Assembly: GCA_005406025.1 (NCBI GenBank)
Contig: BGZK01002069.1
Span: 1 to 64,000, forward strand
Length of the DNA stretch: 64,000 nt
Direction: 5' to 3'
DNA from: Eumeta japonica
Lineage: Eukaryota > Arthropoda > Insecta > Lepidoptera > Psychidae
The number at the start of each line of letters is the position of its first letter. Position 1 is the stretch's first letter. Made by a program: the position numbers and the translations under genes. Below, one piece after another: positions 49,801-57,084 of this stretch. Below the pieces are notes generated by a model. It saw only the letters and a program-made list of their open reading frames with translations, had not been told where the DNA came from and did not search any database.

Positions 49801-49869
49801 CTGTACTTCCTGACCCTGCGCGCCCTCTGCCTGGCGCGGCGACGCCGGCGGGTTCGCGACAACAAATGA
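22774..49869 (+). CDS. ppk-like: Pickpocket (DEG/ENaC) sodium channel subunit, spliced gene
   Basis: Proposed exons: 22774-22830 (tentative), 23982-24103, 26239-26451, 28867-28996, 30220-30368, 32841-32953, 34541-34629, 36124-36308, 37231-37316, 38061-38120, 44380-44527, 46615-46706, 49739-49869. Every junction has GT-AG sites and matching phase, giving about 524 aa, normal for insect ppk subunits. The product would be a trimeric amiloride-type Na+ channel subunit in the plasma membrane, in a family used for taste, water, pheromone or mechanical sensing. Visible landmarks in order: STLHGLRY gating motif, TM1 starting SFWLAAVVLSFF, FPAITVCN after TM1, the C-x-W and EGLCCTFN ectodomain block, GVRQGLTLVLD, PPGIETRVAI, repeated Cys pairs, CGCLPAC, and NTGGLLGLCMGFS leading into TM2, with a short basic tail. 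All coding exons look intact. The ligand and the exact ppk orthologue cannot be told from sequence alone. The introns hold several transposons. Confidence 0.88.
23982..24103 (+). CDS. ppk-like: ppk exon 2, cytoplasmic N-terminus with HG motif
   Basis: After the acceptor ctcaaacccag the frame reads a basic Cys-containing stretch, then DVRDYLSTSTLHGLRYL and KLTWFER, ending at a GTAATA donor (24104) in phase 2. The S-T-x-H-G-x-x-Y block is the DEG/ENaC gating motif just before TM1, with the His-Gly pair present. No open frame this short would be reported by length, and it was found only by reading. An alternative acceptor (gggattcag, exon start 23945) would extend the exon by 37 bases. Confidence 0.85.
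24603..24900. other. Repeat-like tail and CpG-rich block in ppk intron 2
   Basis: The stretch gaggggggagtcaaaaatcgccataatcgcctcacg followed by aatctacggatgcc resembles a tail often seen in lepidopteran interspersed repeats. It is followed by a CpG-rich block (about 24705-24900) that is unlike the AT-rich surroundings. No coding frame is evident. Whether the CpG-rich part belongs to the repeat or is an intronic regulatory island cannot be decided by reading. Confidence 0.35.
26239..26451 (+). CDS. ppk-like: ppk exon 3, TM1 and FPAITVCN
   Basis: The acceptor aaatggatacag gives a start at 26239 that completes the AG from exon 2 to AGA (Arg). The exon encodes TM1 (FWLAAVVLSFFCASFFILN), then VYNKW, and the conserved post-TM1 segment LTALPFPAITVCNVNQ. 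It ends in phase 2 at a GTGAGT donor (26452). The earlier acceptor at 26190 gives the wrong phase for exon 2, so the longer open frame in this area overstates the exon. Confidence 0.88.
27955..28500 (-). pseudogene. LINE reverse-transcriptase ORF, C-terminal relic
   Basis: On the minus strand the end of a non-LTR retrotransposon ORF2 can be read. It has FNPDRRLILYKALVRP, later RILCACS and NSEELLNIISAANFRHRF, then WNGLPSALSLLSFTKGVFKK and FLKGRR, with a stop at 28010-28012 (TCA on the + strand). This matches the C-terminal region shared by common lepidopteran LINEs (Jockey/CR1-like). Several frame changes break it. The (caaa)n run at 27955-28000 is the 3' tail. It sits antisense in ppk intron 3. 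Confidence 0.75.
28867..28996 (+). CDS. ppk-like: ppk exon 4, ectodomain finger region
   Basis: The acceptor acaatttgtag gives a start that completes GA to GAG (Glu). The exon reads SVNAQWDRKLLRSLC to VNWEYFRAFLIR and ends after a complete codon before GTTAGC (28997). This poorly conserved part of the ectodomain is identified by its position between TM1 and the C-x-W block and by phase agreement on both sides. The upstream codons of the longer open frame belong to the intron. Confidence 0.75.
30220..30368 (+). CDS. ppk-like: ppk exon 5, conserved Cys/Trp ectodomain block
   Basis: The exon starts in phase 0 after aaaacccag. It reads VTQPCSEMLQSCEWRFE, then PCSALFNAQLTDEGLCCTFN and ends FRNP at a GTAAGT donor (30369), phase 2. 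The pattern C-x-W, P-C, T-x-x-G-x-C-C-x-F-N is one of the most diagnostic DEG/ENaC signatures. This exon alone identifies the gene as a ppk family member. Confidence 0.93.
30766..30814. repeat. Perfect palindrome, 22-bp arms, 5-nt loop
   Basis: The arm gttggaataagtaaaactatgt (two blocks: gttggaataag and taaaactatgt) at 30766-30787 is matched exactly in reverse complement at 30793-30814. The loop is gttct. It lies in ppk intron 5. No transposon terminus or duplication was seen beside it. Confidence 0.9.
31560..31710. repeat. CA-rich microsatellite after repeat-like tail
   Basis: A tail-like sequence (catttcaatcggttaatctgtt) is followed by about 85 bases of acacacac and acaaacatac repeats. A related arrangement (atctcaatcggttgattcgtt followed by acacacatac) occurs at about 55776. 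Both look like the ends of dispersed repeats, but the family is not named. Confidence 0.45.
32841..32953 (+). CDS. ppk-like: ppk exon 6
   Basis: The acceptor cgcttcacag gives a single A that completes CC to CCA (Pro). The exon reads NEVSDLNISYPSQPVNW to PVEAFPWRPAG and ends with one base before GTGAGT (32954). N-I-S and N-W-T sequons for N-glycosylation are present, as expected for an extracellular loop. The Trp/Pro-rich end precedes the G-x-x-x-GL block of the next exon. Confidence 0.85.
33551..33620 (+). repeat. Short dispersed repeat, copy inverted at 48565
   Basis: The block actcgttcgtaagg, then agctatccctcaa and ttgagggtagcc, reappears in reverse complement at 48565-48628 with the same order and about 80 percent identity by eye. 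Each copy contains its own small inverted pair (ctatccctcaa and ttgagggtag), so it can form a hairpin. Both copies lie in ppk introns, in opposite orientation. Confidence 0.55.
34541..34629 (+). CDS. ppk-like: ppk exon 7, GVRQGLTLVLD block
   Basis: The acceptor cgctgaccag supplies GG to complete the split glycine codon. The exon reads TGVRQGLTLVLD, then DEYYCATTSSVGFK, and ends in phase 0 before GTCGTA (34630). G-x-x-x-GL-x-x-x-L-D followed by YYC and GFK is the family core of the palm domain. The exon is only 29 codons long and no long open frame marks it. Confidence 0.88.
35440..35680 (+). repeat. Dispersed repeat fragment, copy 2
   Basis: This is the second copy of the repeat at 641-820. 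It shares the ccggtggc, accccaat, catcagatat, gaccggcaac, gcgagtgtcc and gcccctctaga blocks in order. It lies in ppk intron 7, just after a GC-richer stretch (35040-35340) that I could not assign. Confidence 0.5.
36124..36308 (+). CDS. ppk-like: ppk exon 8, palm/thumb core
   Basis: After tgccgttcaccag the exon reads IHMHNPTETPKISEFG, then DLYPPGIETRVAIIP and KRHCVFSSERSLVFF. It ends with two bases before GTAGGA (36309). The HNP-x-E-x-P and P-G-x-E-x-x-V-x-I-x-P patterns match the DEG/ENaC ectodomain. A second overlapping open frame in another phase is a shadow. Confidence 0.93.
36570..36800. repeat. AT-rich minisatellite (tatgtataatg)
   Basis: About 230 bases consist of varied repeats of tatgtataatg and tataatgtatagtatg. 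Antisense low-complexity open frames here (Tyr/Ile/His-rich) are by-products. It lies 260 bases after ppk exon 8. Confidence 0.85.
37231..37316 (+). CDS. ppk-like: ppk exon 9, paired-cysteine thumb segment
   Basis: The acceptor tttctgattcag completes AG to AGA (Arg). The exon reads TYTEKNCQMECQSRLM and DECNCVLYYMP and ends with one base before GTGAGC (37317). Y-T-x-x-N-C-x-x-E-C followed by C-x-C-V-x-Y-x-M-P is the classic disulfide ladder of the ENaC thumb. Confidence 0.92.
38061..38120 (+). CDS. ppk-like: ppk exon 10, short Cys exon
   Basis: This 60-base exon follows ttacattttcag. With the base carried over, it reads KNRTTRVCGKSDASCYTKFI, which contains the expected V-C-G-x-x-D-x-x-C pattern. 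It ends with one base before GTAAGA (38121). It is followed by a 6.2-kb intron holding three DNA transposons. Confidence 0.88.
   Translation, partial: KIGQPACAANRTRRATPNS
38171..38401. mobile_element. Non-autonomous hAT element (MITE), 231 bp
   Basis: The element has inverted ends: cagggcttcccaaact at the left and agtttgggaaaccctg at the right, differing at one base of 16. It is flanked on both sides by an identical 8-bp target duplication, CGATATAT (38163-38170 and 38402-38409). The CAGGG end and 8-bp duplication are diagnostic for hAT transposons. There is no transposase. It sits 50 bases after ppk exon 10. Confidence 0.93.
38483..39290 (+). mobile_element. Short DNA element carrying a single THAP exon
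   Basis: Imperfect inverted ends (ggaaaattcgcagtgcaattggg at about 38484, matched in reverse complement by cccaatttcgggagtgatttcc at about 39266-39288) and A/T-run subterminal sequence bound about 800 bp. An internal inverted pair, tgtgacgtcataatgtt at about 38687 and aacattatgacgtcaca near 39067, flanks the THAP exon. Ends and length are approximate. No target duplication was confirmed. Confidence 0.5.
38802..38990 (+). CDS. THAP domain exon inside a DNA element
   Basis: ATG at 38802 starts a 63-codon frame that ends at a strong GTAAGT donor (38991) in phase 0. It reads YFVPLCTNTTKTTPEKMF, then NEKRRKKWFQAVLRD and NFFCCEDHFD. The pattern C, T-P-x-K-x-F, K-W-x-x-x-x-R and C-E-D-H-F is that of lepidopteran THAP zinc fingers, which bind DNA and often derive from P-element-like transposases. 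Only this first exon is present and no downstream transposase exon was found before the element's right end. The frame is intact. It lies in the same orientation as ppk, in intron 10, so it could in principle act as an alternative start exon, but the phase does not match exon 11. Confidence 0.65.
40443..44185 (-). mobile_element. Full-length hAT transposon, 3743 bp, inactive
   Basis: The left end reads cagagccgggtta and the right end, reverse complemented, cagggccgtttta (10 of 13 identical). An exact 8-bp target duplication CTTTTATA flanks it at 40435-40442 and 44186-44193. Subterminal ggcccctaggca motifs occur near both ends. The transposase is on the minus strand and is broken. Both ends and the duplication are intact, so the ends can be placed to the base. 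It is inserted antisense in ppk intron 10, about 190 bp upstream of exon 11. Confidence 0.95.
40690..43197 (-). pseudogene. hAT transposase (ZMYM1/DUF4371-like), broken
   Basis: From ATG at 43195-43197 a 453-codon frame runs to 41836. It has a Lys/Gln-rich start, then SVDSTPDISHTDQLTVVLRY and GQSYDNASNMPGCYNGLQA, typical of the DUF4371 hAT family. At about 41850 a frameshift interrupts the expected C-A-A-H-S-L-N-L-V-G block, which continues in another frame. Further frame changes occur around 41720-41760. The next block has VSDTRWCARADA (41491-41829). A third frame (40884-41288) gives the helical C-terminal part. The dimerisation region, GERNFSKLKLIKN, is readable at about 40790-40850 in yet another frame and contains an in-frame TAA. 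The catalytic region is therefore split over at least four frames, and the element cannot make a whole transposase. Confidence 0.88.
44380..44527 (+). CDS. ppk-like: ppk exon 11, CGCLPAC
   Basis: The chosen acceptor is tttgtctgatcgaacag before 44380. It matches the one-base phase of exon 10 and leaves 15 residues between the Cys of exon 10 and CGCLPAC. The exon reads SLEVEPQADCGCLPAC, then AELSYAKRTSRSPL and NRTAQYF, ending with AA before GTTGGT (44528). Starts at 44344 and 44326 are also in phase but have poor pyrimidine tracts. A strong-looking acceptor at 44228 is in the wrong phase. The hAT transposon ends only about 190 bases upstream. Confidence 0.82.
45489..45535. repeat. Inverted repeat, 16-bp arms, 15-nt loop
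   Basis: gaagatattccagtat at 45489-45504 is the exact reverse complement of atactggaatatcttc at 45520-45535. It lies in ppk intron 11. No flanking duplication was seen. Confidence 0.85.
46214..46275. repeat. Perfect palindrome, 30-bp arms, 2-nt loop
   Basis: The left arm (46214-46243, starting taaataccatctttg and ending gacagaaacgc) is repeated exactly in reverse complement at 46246-46275. Only tg separates the arms. It lies in ppk intron 11, 339 bases before exon 12. A chance open frame reads through it. Confidence 0.95.
46615..46706 (+). CDS. ppk-like: ppk exon 12, pre-TM2
   Basis: After gaattcttgacgcag one A completes AA to AAA (Lys). The exon reads ENMLVVHFFFEETSFVRYTK and then EIFGLTEFL, ending with one base before GTAAGT (46707). 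The hydrophobic F-F-F-E strand followed by R-Y is the standard sequence leading into TM2. Confidence 0.92.
46852..46891. repeat. Inverted repeat, 17-bp arms, one mismatch, 6-nt loop
   Basis: ttgaaagacgatttgag (46852-46868) pairs with ctcaaatcatctttcaa (46875-46891) with a single mismatch and the loop ctcttc. It lies in ppk intron 12. Confidence 0.85.
47715..48545 (-). repeat. Interspersed repeat fragments in ppk intron 12
   Basis: At 47738-47870 the sequence ttcaaattcaaaatatctttatttcataggc and the following accgctcgttcgaaaggca resemble the 3' end of a LINE family frequent in Lepidoptera, read on the minus strand. At 48450-48545 the stretch aaaatcggtccagccgtttcgg, followed by acatacatacacacacatcg and a TA-rich run, resembles a second well-known repeat tail. 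These are memory-based pattern matches, and I cannot give exact limits or names. Confidence 0.4.
49739..49869 (+). CDS. ppk-like: ppk last exon, TM2 and C-terminus
   Basis: After attatgtttgcag the exon completes TCG (Ser) and reads NTGGLLGLCMGFSVMSAVEL, then LYFLTLRALC and a short Arg-rich tail ending RDNK and TGA at 49867. GLLGLxxGFS-x-x-S-x-x-E is the pore and selectivity filter of the family, with the G-x-S tract intact. The cytoplasmic tail is very short. A long antisense frame overlaps it but is a shadow. Confidence 0.94.
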
Positions 49870-49922
49870 ACTAAATAAACTCCATCAGACGAAATGTACA
49901 CGCTAGTATTTGAGGCACTTTG

Positions 49923-49928
49923 AATAAA
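49923..49928 (+). terminator. Polyadenylation signal of the ppk gene
   Basis: AATAAA occurs 54 bases after the ppk stop codon, within tttgaataaaatcg, and is followed by T-rich sequence. An earlier AATAAA at 49874-49879 is only five bases past the stop and is less likely to be the one used. Confidence 0.6.
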
Positions 49929-49929
49929 A

Positions 49930-50655
49930 TCGTATTACGTACTAAGTTTTTTTTTATTTATTTCCAATGCACGAATATATTTATGAAATATACTTTTTAA
50001 CTTTGCAATCGTACTGAGCGATCGTTCTCATATAGGAAAAAAAAAATTTAAACGATAGTTTGACTGCTATCCAACAACCAAATAACGTTATTCGATTTGA
50101 ATGCACATTCCGTTAGTAGATGAGTTTGAATTTATCGCACGTATGCATTTATGATGATTATACAAATTCCTCCCCTTCTCGGTCGTCGCAGAGATCAGTA
50201 GCGCTATCTAATTTTCGTCCAAAACTGTACAAAACTTTTCTAGTAAACATTGTGTTAACGTATACCGAACAATCGCAAGAGCCCCAGTGTAGTGTAAGTC
50301 AGTCGGTGGTGAGTAAAAATGAAATAAACACCTGTTTTCAACTGTTAAGTGACACAAAACGGACTCACTTTGCTTACGCTTATCATATGATTGTGTATGT
50401 GCGCGCATTAGATCGTTTTGTATATCCACCCACCAGAAGAAATCTTCCGTCTGAAATATAATTACTTTTTAAGCCAATAAAATGTCTGTTAAACACACTC
50501 CACTTAACAAATTCTCATCAAATCTCACTTTTATCTTTGTCTCAATATGATTCTGATTCGGCCCTAAATCTTTGTTTTATGGGACCAGACTAGTAAGAAA
50601 ACTTCGGAAATATCGCGAAACGAACCTAACGCAAGATTTCCGATTCTTCCGTTGA
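49930..50655. other. Intergenic stretch downstream of ppk
   Basis: No coding exon or clear element is recognised. The open frames near 50120-50461 and its antisense partner have no domain and mixed composition. Some of this may belong to the retrotransposon whose tail ends at about 51390. Confidence 0.4.
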
Positions 50656-50659
50656 AGCC

Positions 50660-50724
50660 TTGAACATAGCTCTAATGTCGCTCAAAGATGGCGCATCTTT
50701 GAGCGACATTAGGGCTATGTTCAA
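50660..50724. repeat. Near-perfect palindrome, 31-bp arms, 3-nt loop
   Basis: The arm beginning ttgaacatagctctaatg and ending gctcaaagatg (50660-50690) is matched in reverse complement at 50694-50724 with a single mismatch. The loop is gcg. A chance open frame starts inside the right arm. Confidence 0.93.
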
Positions 50725-51129
50725 CTACTGCATTGTCTCTTGGGAAGGGACTACTAAAACATATATTATAGAAGCAGAAACAGCACACCATTTTGAAAGT
50801 AGCGGCATTTTTAACTTTTCGATATCCCACAATCGACGTCTGTGCGACCTGGAATGTCCTGTCAGTCAGACGGTTGTTTGTCCTAAAAACTTTAATAAAG
50901 AAACACTCTCAGTTGATTTACTCTCCTGAACTTGCACTTAACAGAAGAAGGAAGGGAAATGTGTGTCTTCCATCATGTCCTACCACAAATCTATCTCATA
51001 GACATTACATTTATTTGGGTAATCATCTATATAATACGATAAATTCAATCCTATACATCTATTCTCTCCCAAAATCCAAGTGTAAAACAAAATCGGTGCG
51101 TATGTAAAACATTAGATTATGCCCAAATA

Positions 51130-51392
51130 TAGAATCTTCTTATCCCTCCAGTCTAATTGGTTTTTACTTAGTTCTGTCACACGCCCTCGTTCCGTCTCTC
51201 GCCCATTTGCCTCACTCCTTCACACACATTCCTTCAAATTTACACACCCTTGACCCTCCCACATAGACTAACTCTCACACAATTACTTACCCTCTACGAA
51301 AACTACTATCGATATTAACTAGTGTGTATATACATATACTCTTAGAGACATGCTGCCCGATTGTGGTGAGAAATAAATTATTATTATTACTG
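51130..51392 (+). repeat. LINE 3' tail ending in (att)n
   Basis: A pyrimidine-rich stretch with many short tca/cac blocks is followed by gacatgctgcccgattgtgg, then gagaaataaattattatt and attac at 51362-51390. This ending is typical of lepidopteran Jockey-like LINE 3' UTRs. The coding part upstream was not recognised. Confidence 0.45.
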
Positions 51393-51399
51393 TGGTCGT

Positions 51400-54200
51400 A
51401 TGAAGCTGGTCCGGTGACGGACACGCACGATCACAATCGAGACGATTCTCTTGTAGCTCACAGTTTACGCCGCACGAATGAGCATCTGCGCGAGATAGAT
51501 GCGCATTGACGTTTGGCTCAAAAGGTGACCATGTCGGACGACCTGATGTCAGGAACTAGATGAGCGATTCGACATGCAGAAACTGTCTCAAATCCAGATA
51601 TCCAAATCCTCCCTAATACTTCAAAAACACCTAATTATTTTTTGATAAGTTTTTGAAGGCGGTCTTAATCATTATTATTATTAACTATTTCGTAAAAAAA
51701 GCTACCTACTTCAATTTACCTTCCAAAAGTTCATTTTATAGTTTTTTAATGTAGGTGTAATAATATGATTGATTGATTACATTTTAACATATTGAAAACT
51801 TGCCAAAAATAATCACTATAGTTAAATACTGAACTGCTTTAAATTCTTATTTTGACAAATTCGTTTTTATGATGGACATTTGAAATAAGTTAGAAATCAT
51901 TTCTACGTATTCAACAAAAAACATCTAATTCTTTAAAGGTTTAAAATCGCAAATAAACGCATTATCCTATCTAAAAATGTATTAAGCAACGGTAAGTATT
52001 GAGCTCGCAACGTGTAGAGTTACAATAACTGTGAAATGTGGGTGTGTTGACTCTGGTTAGCCTATTTAGGTAACAATCGTAGAGTAGGCAGAGTTTATAC
52101 ATAAAGCACACATATAAACAGTTCTGGCACATATCATCTGTATCTATGATTTATATTTATTGCTATTTTCTTGTCAATTTATTAACTCTACTACAATTTA
52201 CGAAGAAAATATAGGGATGAGAAACGGTCAGTAATTAAACACTATAGTATCTGAATTATACTTTATTATTACAATGAAAATATAATGGCATTTAGTTGGT
52301 CCAAGGTCAGGCAAGTATAAATTGTTTGTTCGTAATTTACGGTCTCGAAGTGTGTTAACTTGTTTAAGAGGTCAGATTTACAGAGCGGAACCGACTGTAC
52401 CAAATAAAGAATAAGTTCGATTGTTATTTTGTTGTTTGTATTCTGAGGGTTATATAACATGGATGTATGTAGTTTGTCGCCTGCATGGCGTTGACACGAA
52501 ATTTACTACCACATATACAATAAACACGCTCAAAAAACAACAACACAACGAAAATTATATTTTCTAATCTGTATATTTTTTCATGATTTAAAATACTTAC
52601 GAATAATGAGGAGTAGCAGTATCAGGGGCAATGCAACGACAACACGACTCCCAAGCATGTCGATTAAGCCGCACACATGTACCACTGAATGGCTGTGCCA
52701 TTGAAAGGCACATTGCTACAACCGTCAATTGGAAACTATTGATTCATTGATTGATTATTGATTATAGGAAGGTTAATAAAAAACGATTTCTTATCACTAT
52801 ACCATTAATTTTTAATCATATAATTATGTACAATTAGGACCGTGGTCAGTCGTTAATTATTTTTATAACTTATACAATAGTTAGTTACATTGATAAGACA
52901 TTCTTATTGCCCATTACATATGATAAAGACTTGAAATTATATATTACAATATATATAAATATTTTATCCCGCACAACTTATACAATAATTGTGCGTAGAA
53001 TGCATTTTTGCACCTGTTCTATCTTAATACACATTTATTATGTTATAAATTATTTTTTGTATAAATCACAACACATAATGTAAACAATTACTTATTTCTT
53101 ATACAAAATAATACAATATTTTATACAATATTTGTTATTTACAAACTCTCATATCCAAAATTTACAAAAAAAAAAATATTTCACACGAGAATCGCATAAA
53201 CACATAAAATAATAAACAATCACTATTAATTTAAACTCTAACATAGCTCGGAGATTGAGCGAAACTGCTTTTATATTAATGAAATAATGATGTGTTAGCA
53301 ATAAAGTTGCCAAAGGGCAGTCAGCGTGGTTTCACTATTTTTGACAATTTAGCATCAAAAACTCTACCAGAACACTAACTTAAAAACGTGAAACACAAAT
53401 ATGTTGACAAGTTGTAGTAAAATTATAACGGATAAATATTTATGGAACTGAATAATTTCATATTATTCAATAATTATTTTTAAGTCATATCTTACGATTC
53501 AACGCAAGTTTGCGATGCAATCCGTATTTATTTTAAACGAATATAATAAAGCGAAAGAGTTTGTTTGTCGGTTCGTTCGTATAAATGCGATAACTCTGGT
53601 ATTACGAGTCAGATTTGAAAAAAAAAAAATCTGTATTACGTAGTTCCTTTATCGAGCAATACTGTTGGCTAATAACATCACGCTTCGACCACAAAGGCCG
53701 AAACAATAATCAAAAACGTCAACCAATCTGGCAAACTGCAGAAGTGAGCGCCGCGCGGTGATCACTTGAGAACAGCTAGACCTATTTGGCTACTTTCTTG
53801 TTAATATTTCTAATAGTCCAAATAAGATTTTTAGAAAAATGTCAAGAGTAAAATTGCTTTGAAAAATCGTTAAAAACAGTAACTATTTTTTTGAATTTTC
53901 TATTCACCATGAACTAAAGAACATAAACTCACGATTTTAAATGATGCACTAAACAAAAAATATTGCAGTACTATTTACCTTTCAACTCTGTAATTGTTGT
54001 GGATGGTAACGTAGACAGAATTTCTGTAGTAAGTGCTATTTACGTAATAAATAATTACTCCACGTTCTGATCCAATTACAACAAAATGCAGTAAAATGTT
54101 GTTATGTTGTAAGTATCTTTAATACAATACACAATACCATCGTATGGTAGTAATAGTATCAGAGGGTAATAAACACAGAGTATTTGTGAATGACGTCATA
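51400..54200. other. AT-rich stretch without recognised gene
   Basis: No coding exon is supported. Short GC-richer patches at 51405-51560, 52610-52720 and 53655-53775 are unassigned. An inverted or direct repeat relation to other parts of the window was not seen. Confidence 0.4.
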
Positions 54201-54201
54201 A

Positions 54202-55990
54202 ATATTATTACAAAATTTTATGGTAGTACATATCCTCATATAATATTCGTTATTATAGACTGTTATCATTACATTTGCAAGTTAAACACTATTGTCGATA
54301 ACGACTATAAAATTGCAATGTGACGTCATCAATATATTTTACATGTTATCGGGTAACATCGTAGATGTATAAAAAATGGTAACATATATTTTTTAAAGGG
54401 TGACGATTACACTAATAAGATTTTTAATAACCAAAGAGTTAAGCATTCATTTACTCTTTGAAATTCGATAAATATTTTTTTTAAAGGTACGTATACATGT
54501 TGCAATTACATGTATGATACATAATAAACCTTCCAGAATCACTCTATCTTATTTTTCGCATCAAAATATTCTCAAACGTTTTTGAAAATTTTTCCAAATT
54601 TTTGAATGCATAGTTCGATGCGTAGTTCGGCTTGACATCATTCGACACAATATTTTGAATACAAAAATTATTTGTAATGAGTTGAAAATCGATTGGATGA
54701 TGGAAATTTTCAAATTATATTAATAAAAACGTTTTTTGTTAAAGATGTTAAAACAGCAAAGGTTTGATTTTATTCAACCAACTGTTTTAATTAAACGCCA
54801 TTTTTGAATCTGCAATGTTTTAATGTTGTTAAACTGGTAATGATCGTAATTATTGGGAAAAAAGTAAAAACGATAAAATGATTTTAATTTTTAAAATTGA
54901 AAAATCGATTGACTTAATTTAATCAGACGGTCTCAATGAACGTCAAAAATAATATTAAAATTTTATGGTTCTACATATCCTATGACAATATTCGTTATTA
55001 TAGACTGTTATCATTACATTTCTGAAATTAGTCGGACAGTTTCCCGACCTCAAAATATATGATAATTCGATTTTTCAATGTGAACCCAAACTAAGAACCT
55101 TCCATTTTGCAAAAATAGATACTGTATAAAAATGGTAGCAGGCCATGTTTTGAAACAGTAATGTGTTAATGTACATTTTAAAAATGAGTTAAGCGTTCAT
55201 TTACTCTTTTGAAATTGATAAATAATTTTTTTTTGGTGCATGTACATGTTGCAAAATTTTAATGACGACTATAATAATAAAAATTCGGGTTGACCATGCA
55301 GCCAACCTGATACTTTATTTTAATGCTCAAAATATTCTCAAACGTTTTCTGAAAATAAAAAAAATCTTAATGCATAGTTCGATGCTTGGTTCGGCTTGGC
55401 ATCATTCTTCACAATTTTCCCATACAAAATTATTTGAATGAGTTGAAAATCGATGTGGATTTATGGAAGTTTTCAAATTATATTAATAAAAACATTTTTT
55501 GTTGAAAATGCTAAACAGCAATATCTTTTTGAACGTTTTTGTTCAACTTTATTCATTGGGAGGCATTAAACGCCATTTCTTGATACAAAATTTATATAAT
55601 ATTGCAGGGTTAAAAAATCGATTGGATGGAAATTATCCTAAGTTATTTAAAAAAAAAAGTAAAAAATGATTTCCTAATTTTTAATTTTTTAAATATTCGA
55701 AACGGCTTAATTGATTGACTTAAAAATTTAATCAGATTTAAGTCTCAATGAACCATTTCGAACGCCATGTTGCTTATCTCAATCGGTTGATTCGTTCTTG
55801 AGATATCGTATGACAAAAATTAGTTACACACATACATTCGGACGTCCTTCTGAAATTAGTCGGGACAGTTTCCTGCGACCTCAAAATATATGATAATTCG
55901 ATTTTTCAAAATGGAACCCAAACCAAGAACCTTCCTATTTTGCAAAAAATAGGATACTGTATATAACCACGGTCACCAGGCCATGTGTGC
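54202..55990. repeat. Two-and-a-part tandem duplication, unit about 0.75-0.83 kb
   Basis: Block attcgttattatagactgttatcattacattt occurs near 54245 and 54990. Block gagttaag-attcatttactctt occurs at about 54437 and 55186. Block atgcatagttcgatgc, then gttcggctt, occurs at about 54606 and 55371. Block gaaattagtcgg through gaaccttcc occurs at about 55024 and again at 55852. Offsets are about 745, 749, 765 and 828 bases, so the region is two diverged units and the start of a third. Many differences are one-base indels in homopolymers. There is no coding capacity. Confidence 0.8.
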
Positions 55991-56562
55991 TGAACACAAA
56001 GTAATGTGTTAAGTGTGACAGATAAAATGTGTGACTGTAGCTTTGTTTTTGACTAAATTAACTAATAATTTTCAAATGAAAAACAAAAGTCCTTTTGTTT
56101 TTGTTCCTTTTTTGTAATTCTAGTAAAGTTAGTAATTTTCATATTTTCCATATAGATCCAAAAACATTCACATCTAAAATAGAAGTAAGTTAAAAATTTA
56201 TGTTTAATGCACAAATTATCGATATAACGGAAAATTATTGTACATCAAATTTTCCATAAAATAAAATTAAAACGGTAGTAAATTTTACGAAGGGTTAGTA
56301 TCTATTCGTAGGAGGCTTAGTAGTCTAGGGTTATAATATTTACCACTATTTATATTTATATAATATTGCAGTCTCTTATATGCTTTAGTAGTCTTATTTA
56401 TTTTGAATTTCAGTTGGTGAACAACAGTGCAACTTAGCTGCATTTCTAACTTTAACATTTTTATTGTCCACTGCCACAACAAGGCAAAAAATAAATAAAT
56501 GGCGACCATCAAAAGCTGAGGTGGGAGATGGGCTTATAACGCATATGAAAAATTAAGCAGAA

Positions 56563-56860
56563 GTGCAGGATACAATAAGGAGACTGATGGAAAAGCTTCT
56601 GCGATGTGGCCTTACATTTCAACCACTTATTATCATTACTAAAGAAACGCTAAGGAAGATTGCTAACTTTTATATTGTTATTGATAATATTTTTTATAAG
56701 CCTCATAATATTATAGAAGTGGTAGATACTTGCTTTAAAATTTTTGAATAGTGTGAATGTCTATTATCCCATAAAATATGCTGGGGTGTGGCATTTTGTA
56801 CAACAAGGTTTATATGACATATATACACCTTATGATCATGCATTTAGTGGCGTAGCGGTA
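56563..56860 (+). pseudogene. Fragment of an unclassified transposon-type protein
   Basis: Two overlapping frames give FYIVIDNIFYKPHNIIEVVD, then TCFKIFE and, in the next frame, VYYPIKYAGVWHFVQQGLYD. The order (a hydrophobic ID-x-x-x-Y strand, V-D-x-C-F-K, YP, VW-x-F-x-Q) resembles a repeated uncharacterised protein family in arthropods. I cannot name the transposon class. A one-base frameshift near 56750 breaks it. Confidence 0.35.
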
Positions 56861-57065
56861 ACCACATTCAATTTAAAGAAATTATCACAGCGCTTCGGCC
56901 CGGATACAAACCTCTCACGTCTTCTCAAATAGGAGGACGACTCTTAGAAAATAGTTATGATGACATCTTACAAAAACAAAAAAATGATATTGAAGGTAAA
57001 ACGGTATCAATGTCTTTGGACGATCGGTCTAATAGACCACCCGTACTGCTCAGATTAGGCTTCTT
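56850..57065 (+). pseudogene. hAT transposase internal fragment
   Basis: Read across two frames, the sequence gives VAVTTFNLKKLSQRFGP, then TSSQIGGRLLENSYDDILQ, KNDIEGKTVSMSLDD and RSN. The order I-G-G-x-L-L, then V-S-M-S-L-D-(G)-(W)-S-N, is the segment before the first catalytic Asp region of insect hAT transposases. The usual D-G-W-S-N reads D-D-R-S-N here. No ends or target duplication were found, so this is an isolated fragment. Confidence 0.45.
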
Positions 57066-57084
57066 CACAGGTGATGAACGGCCT

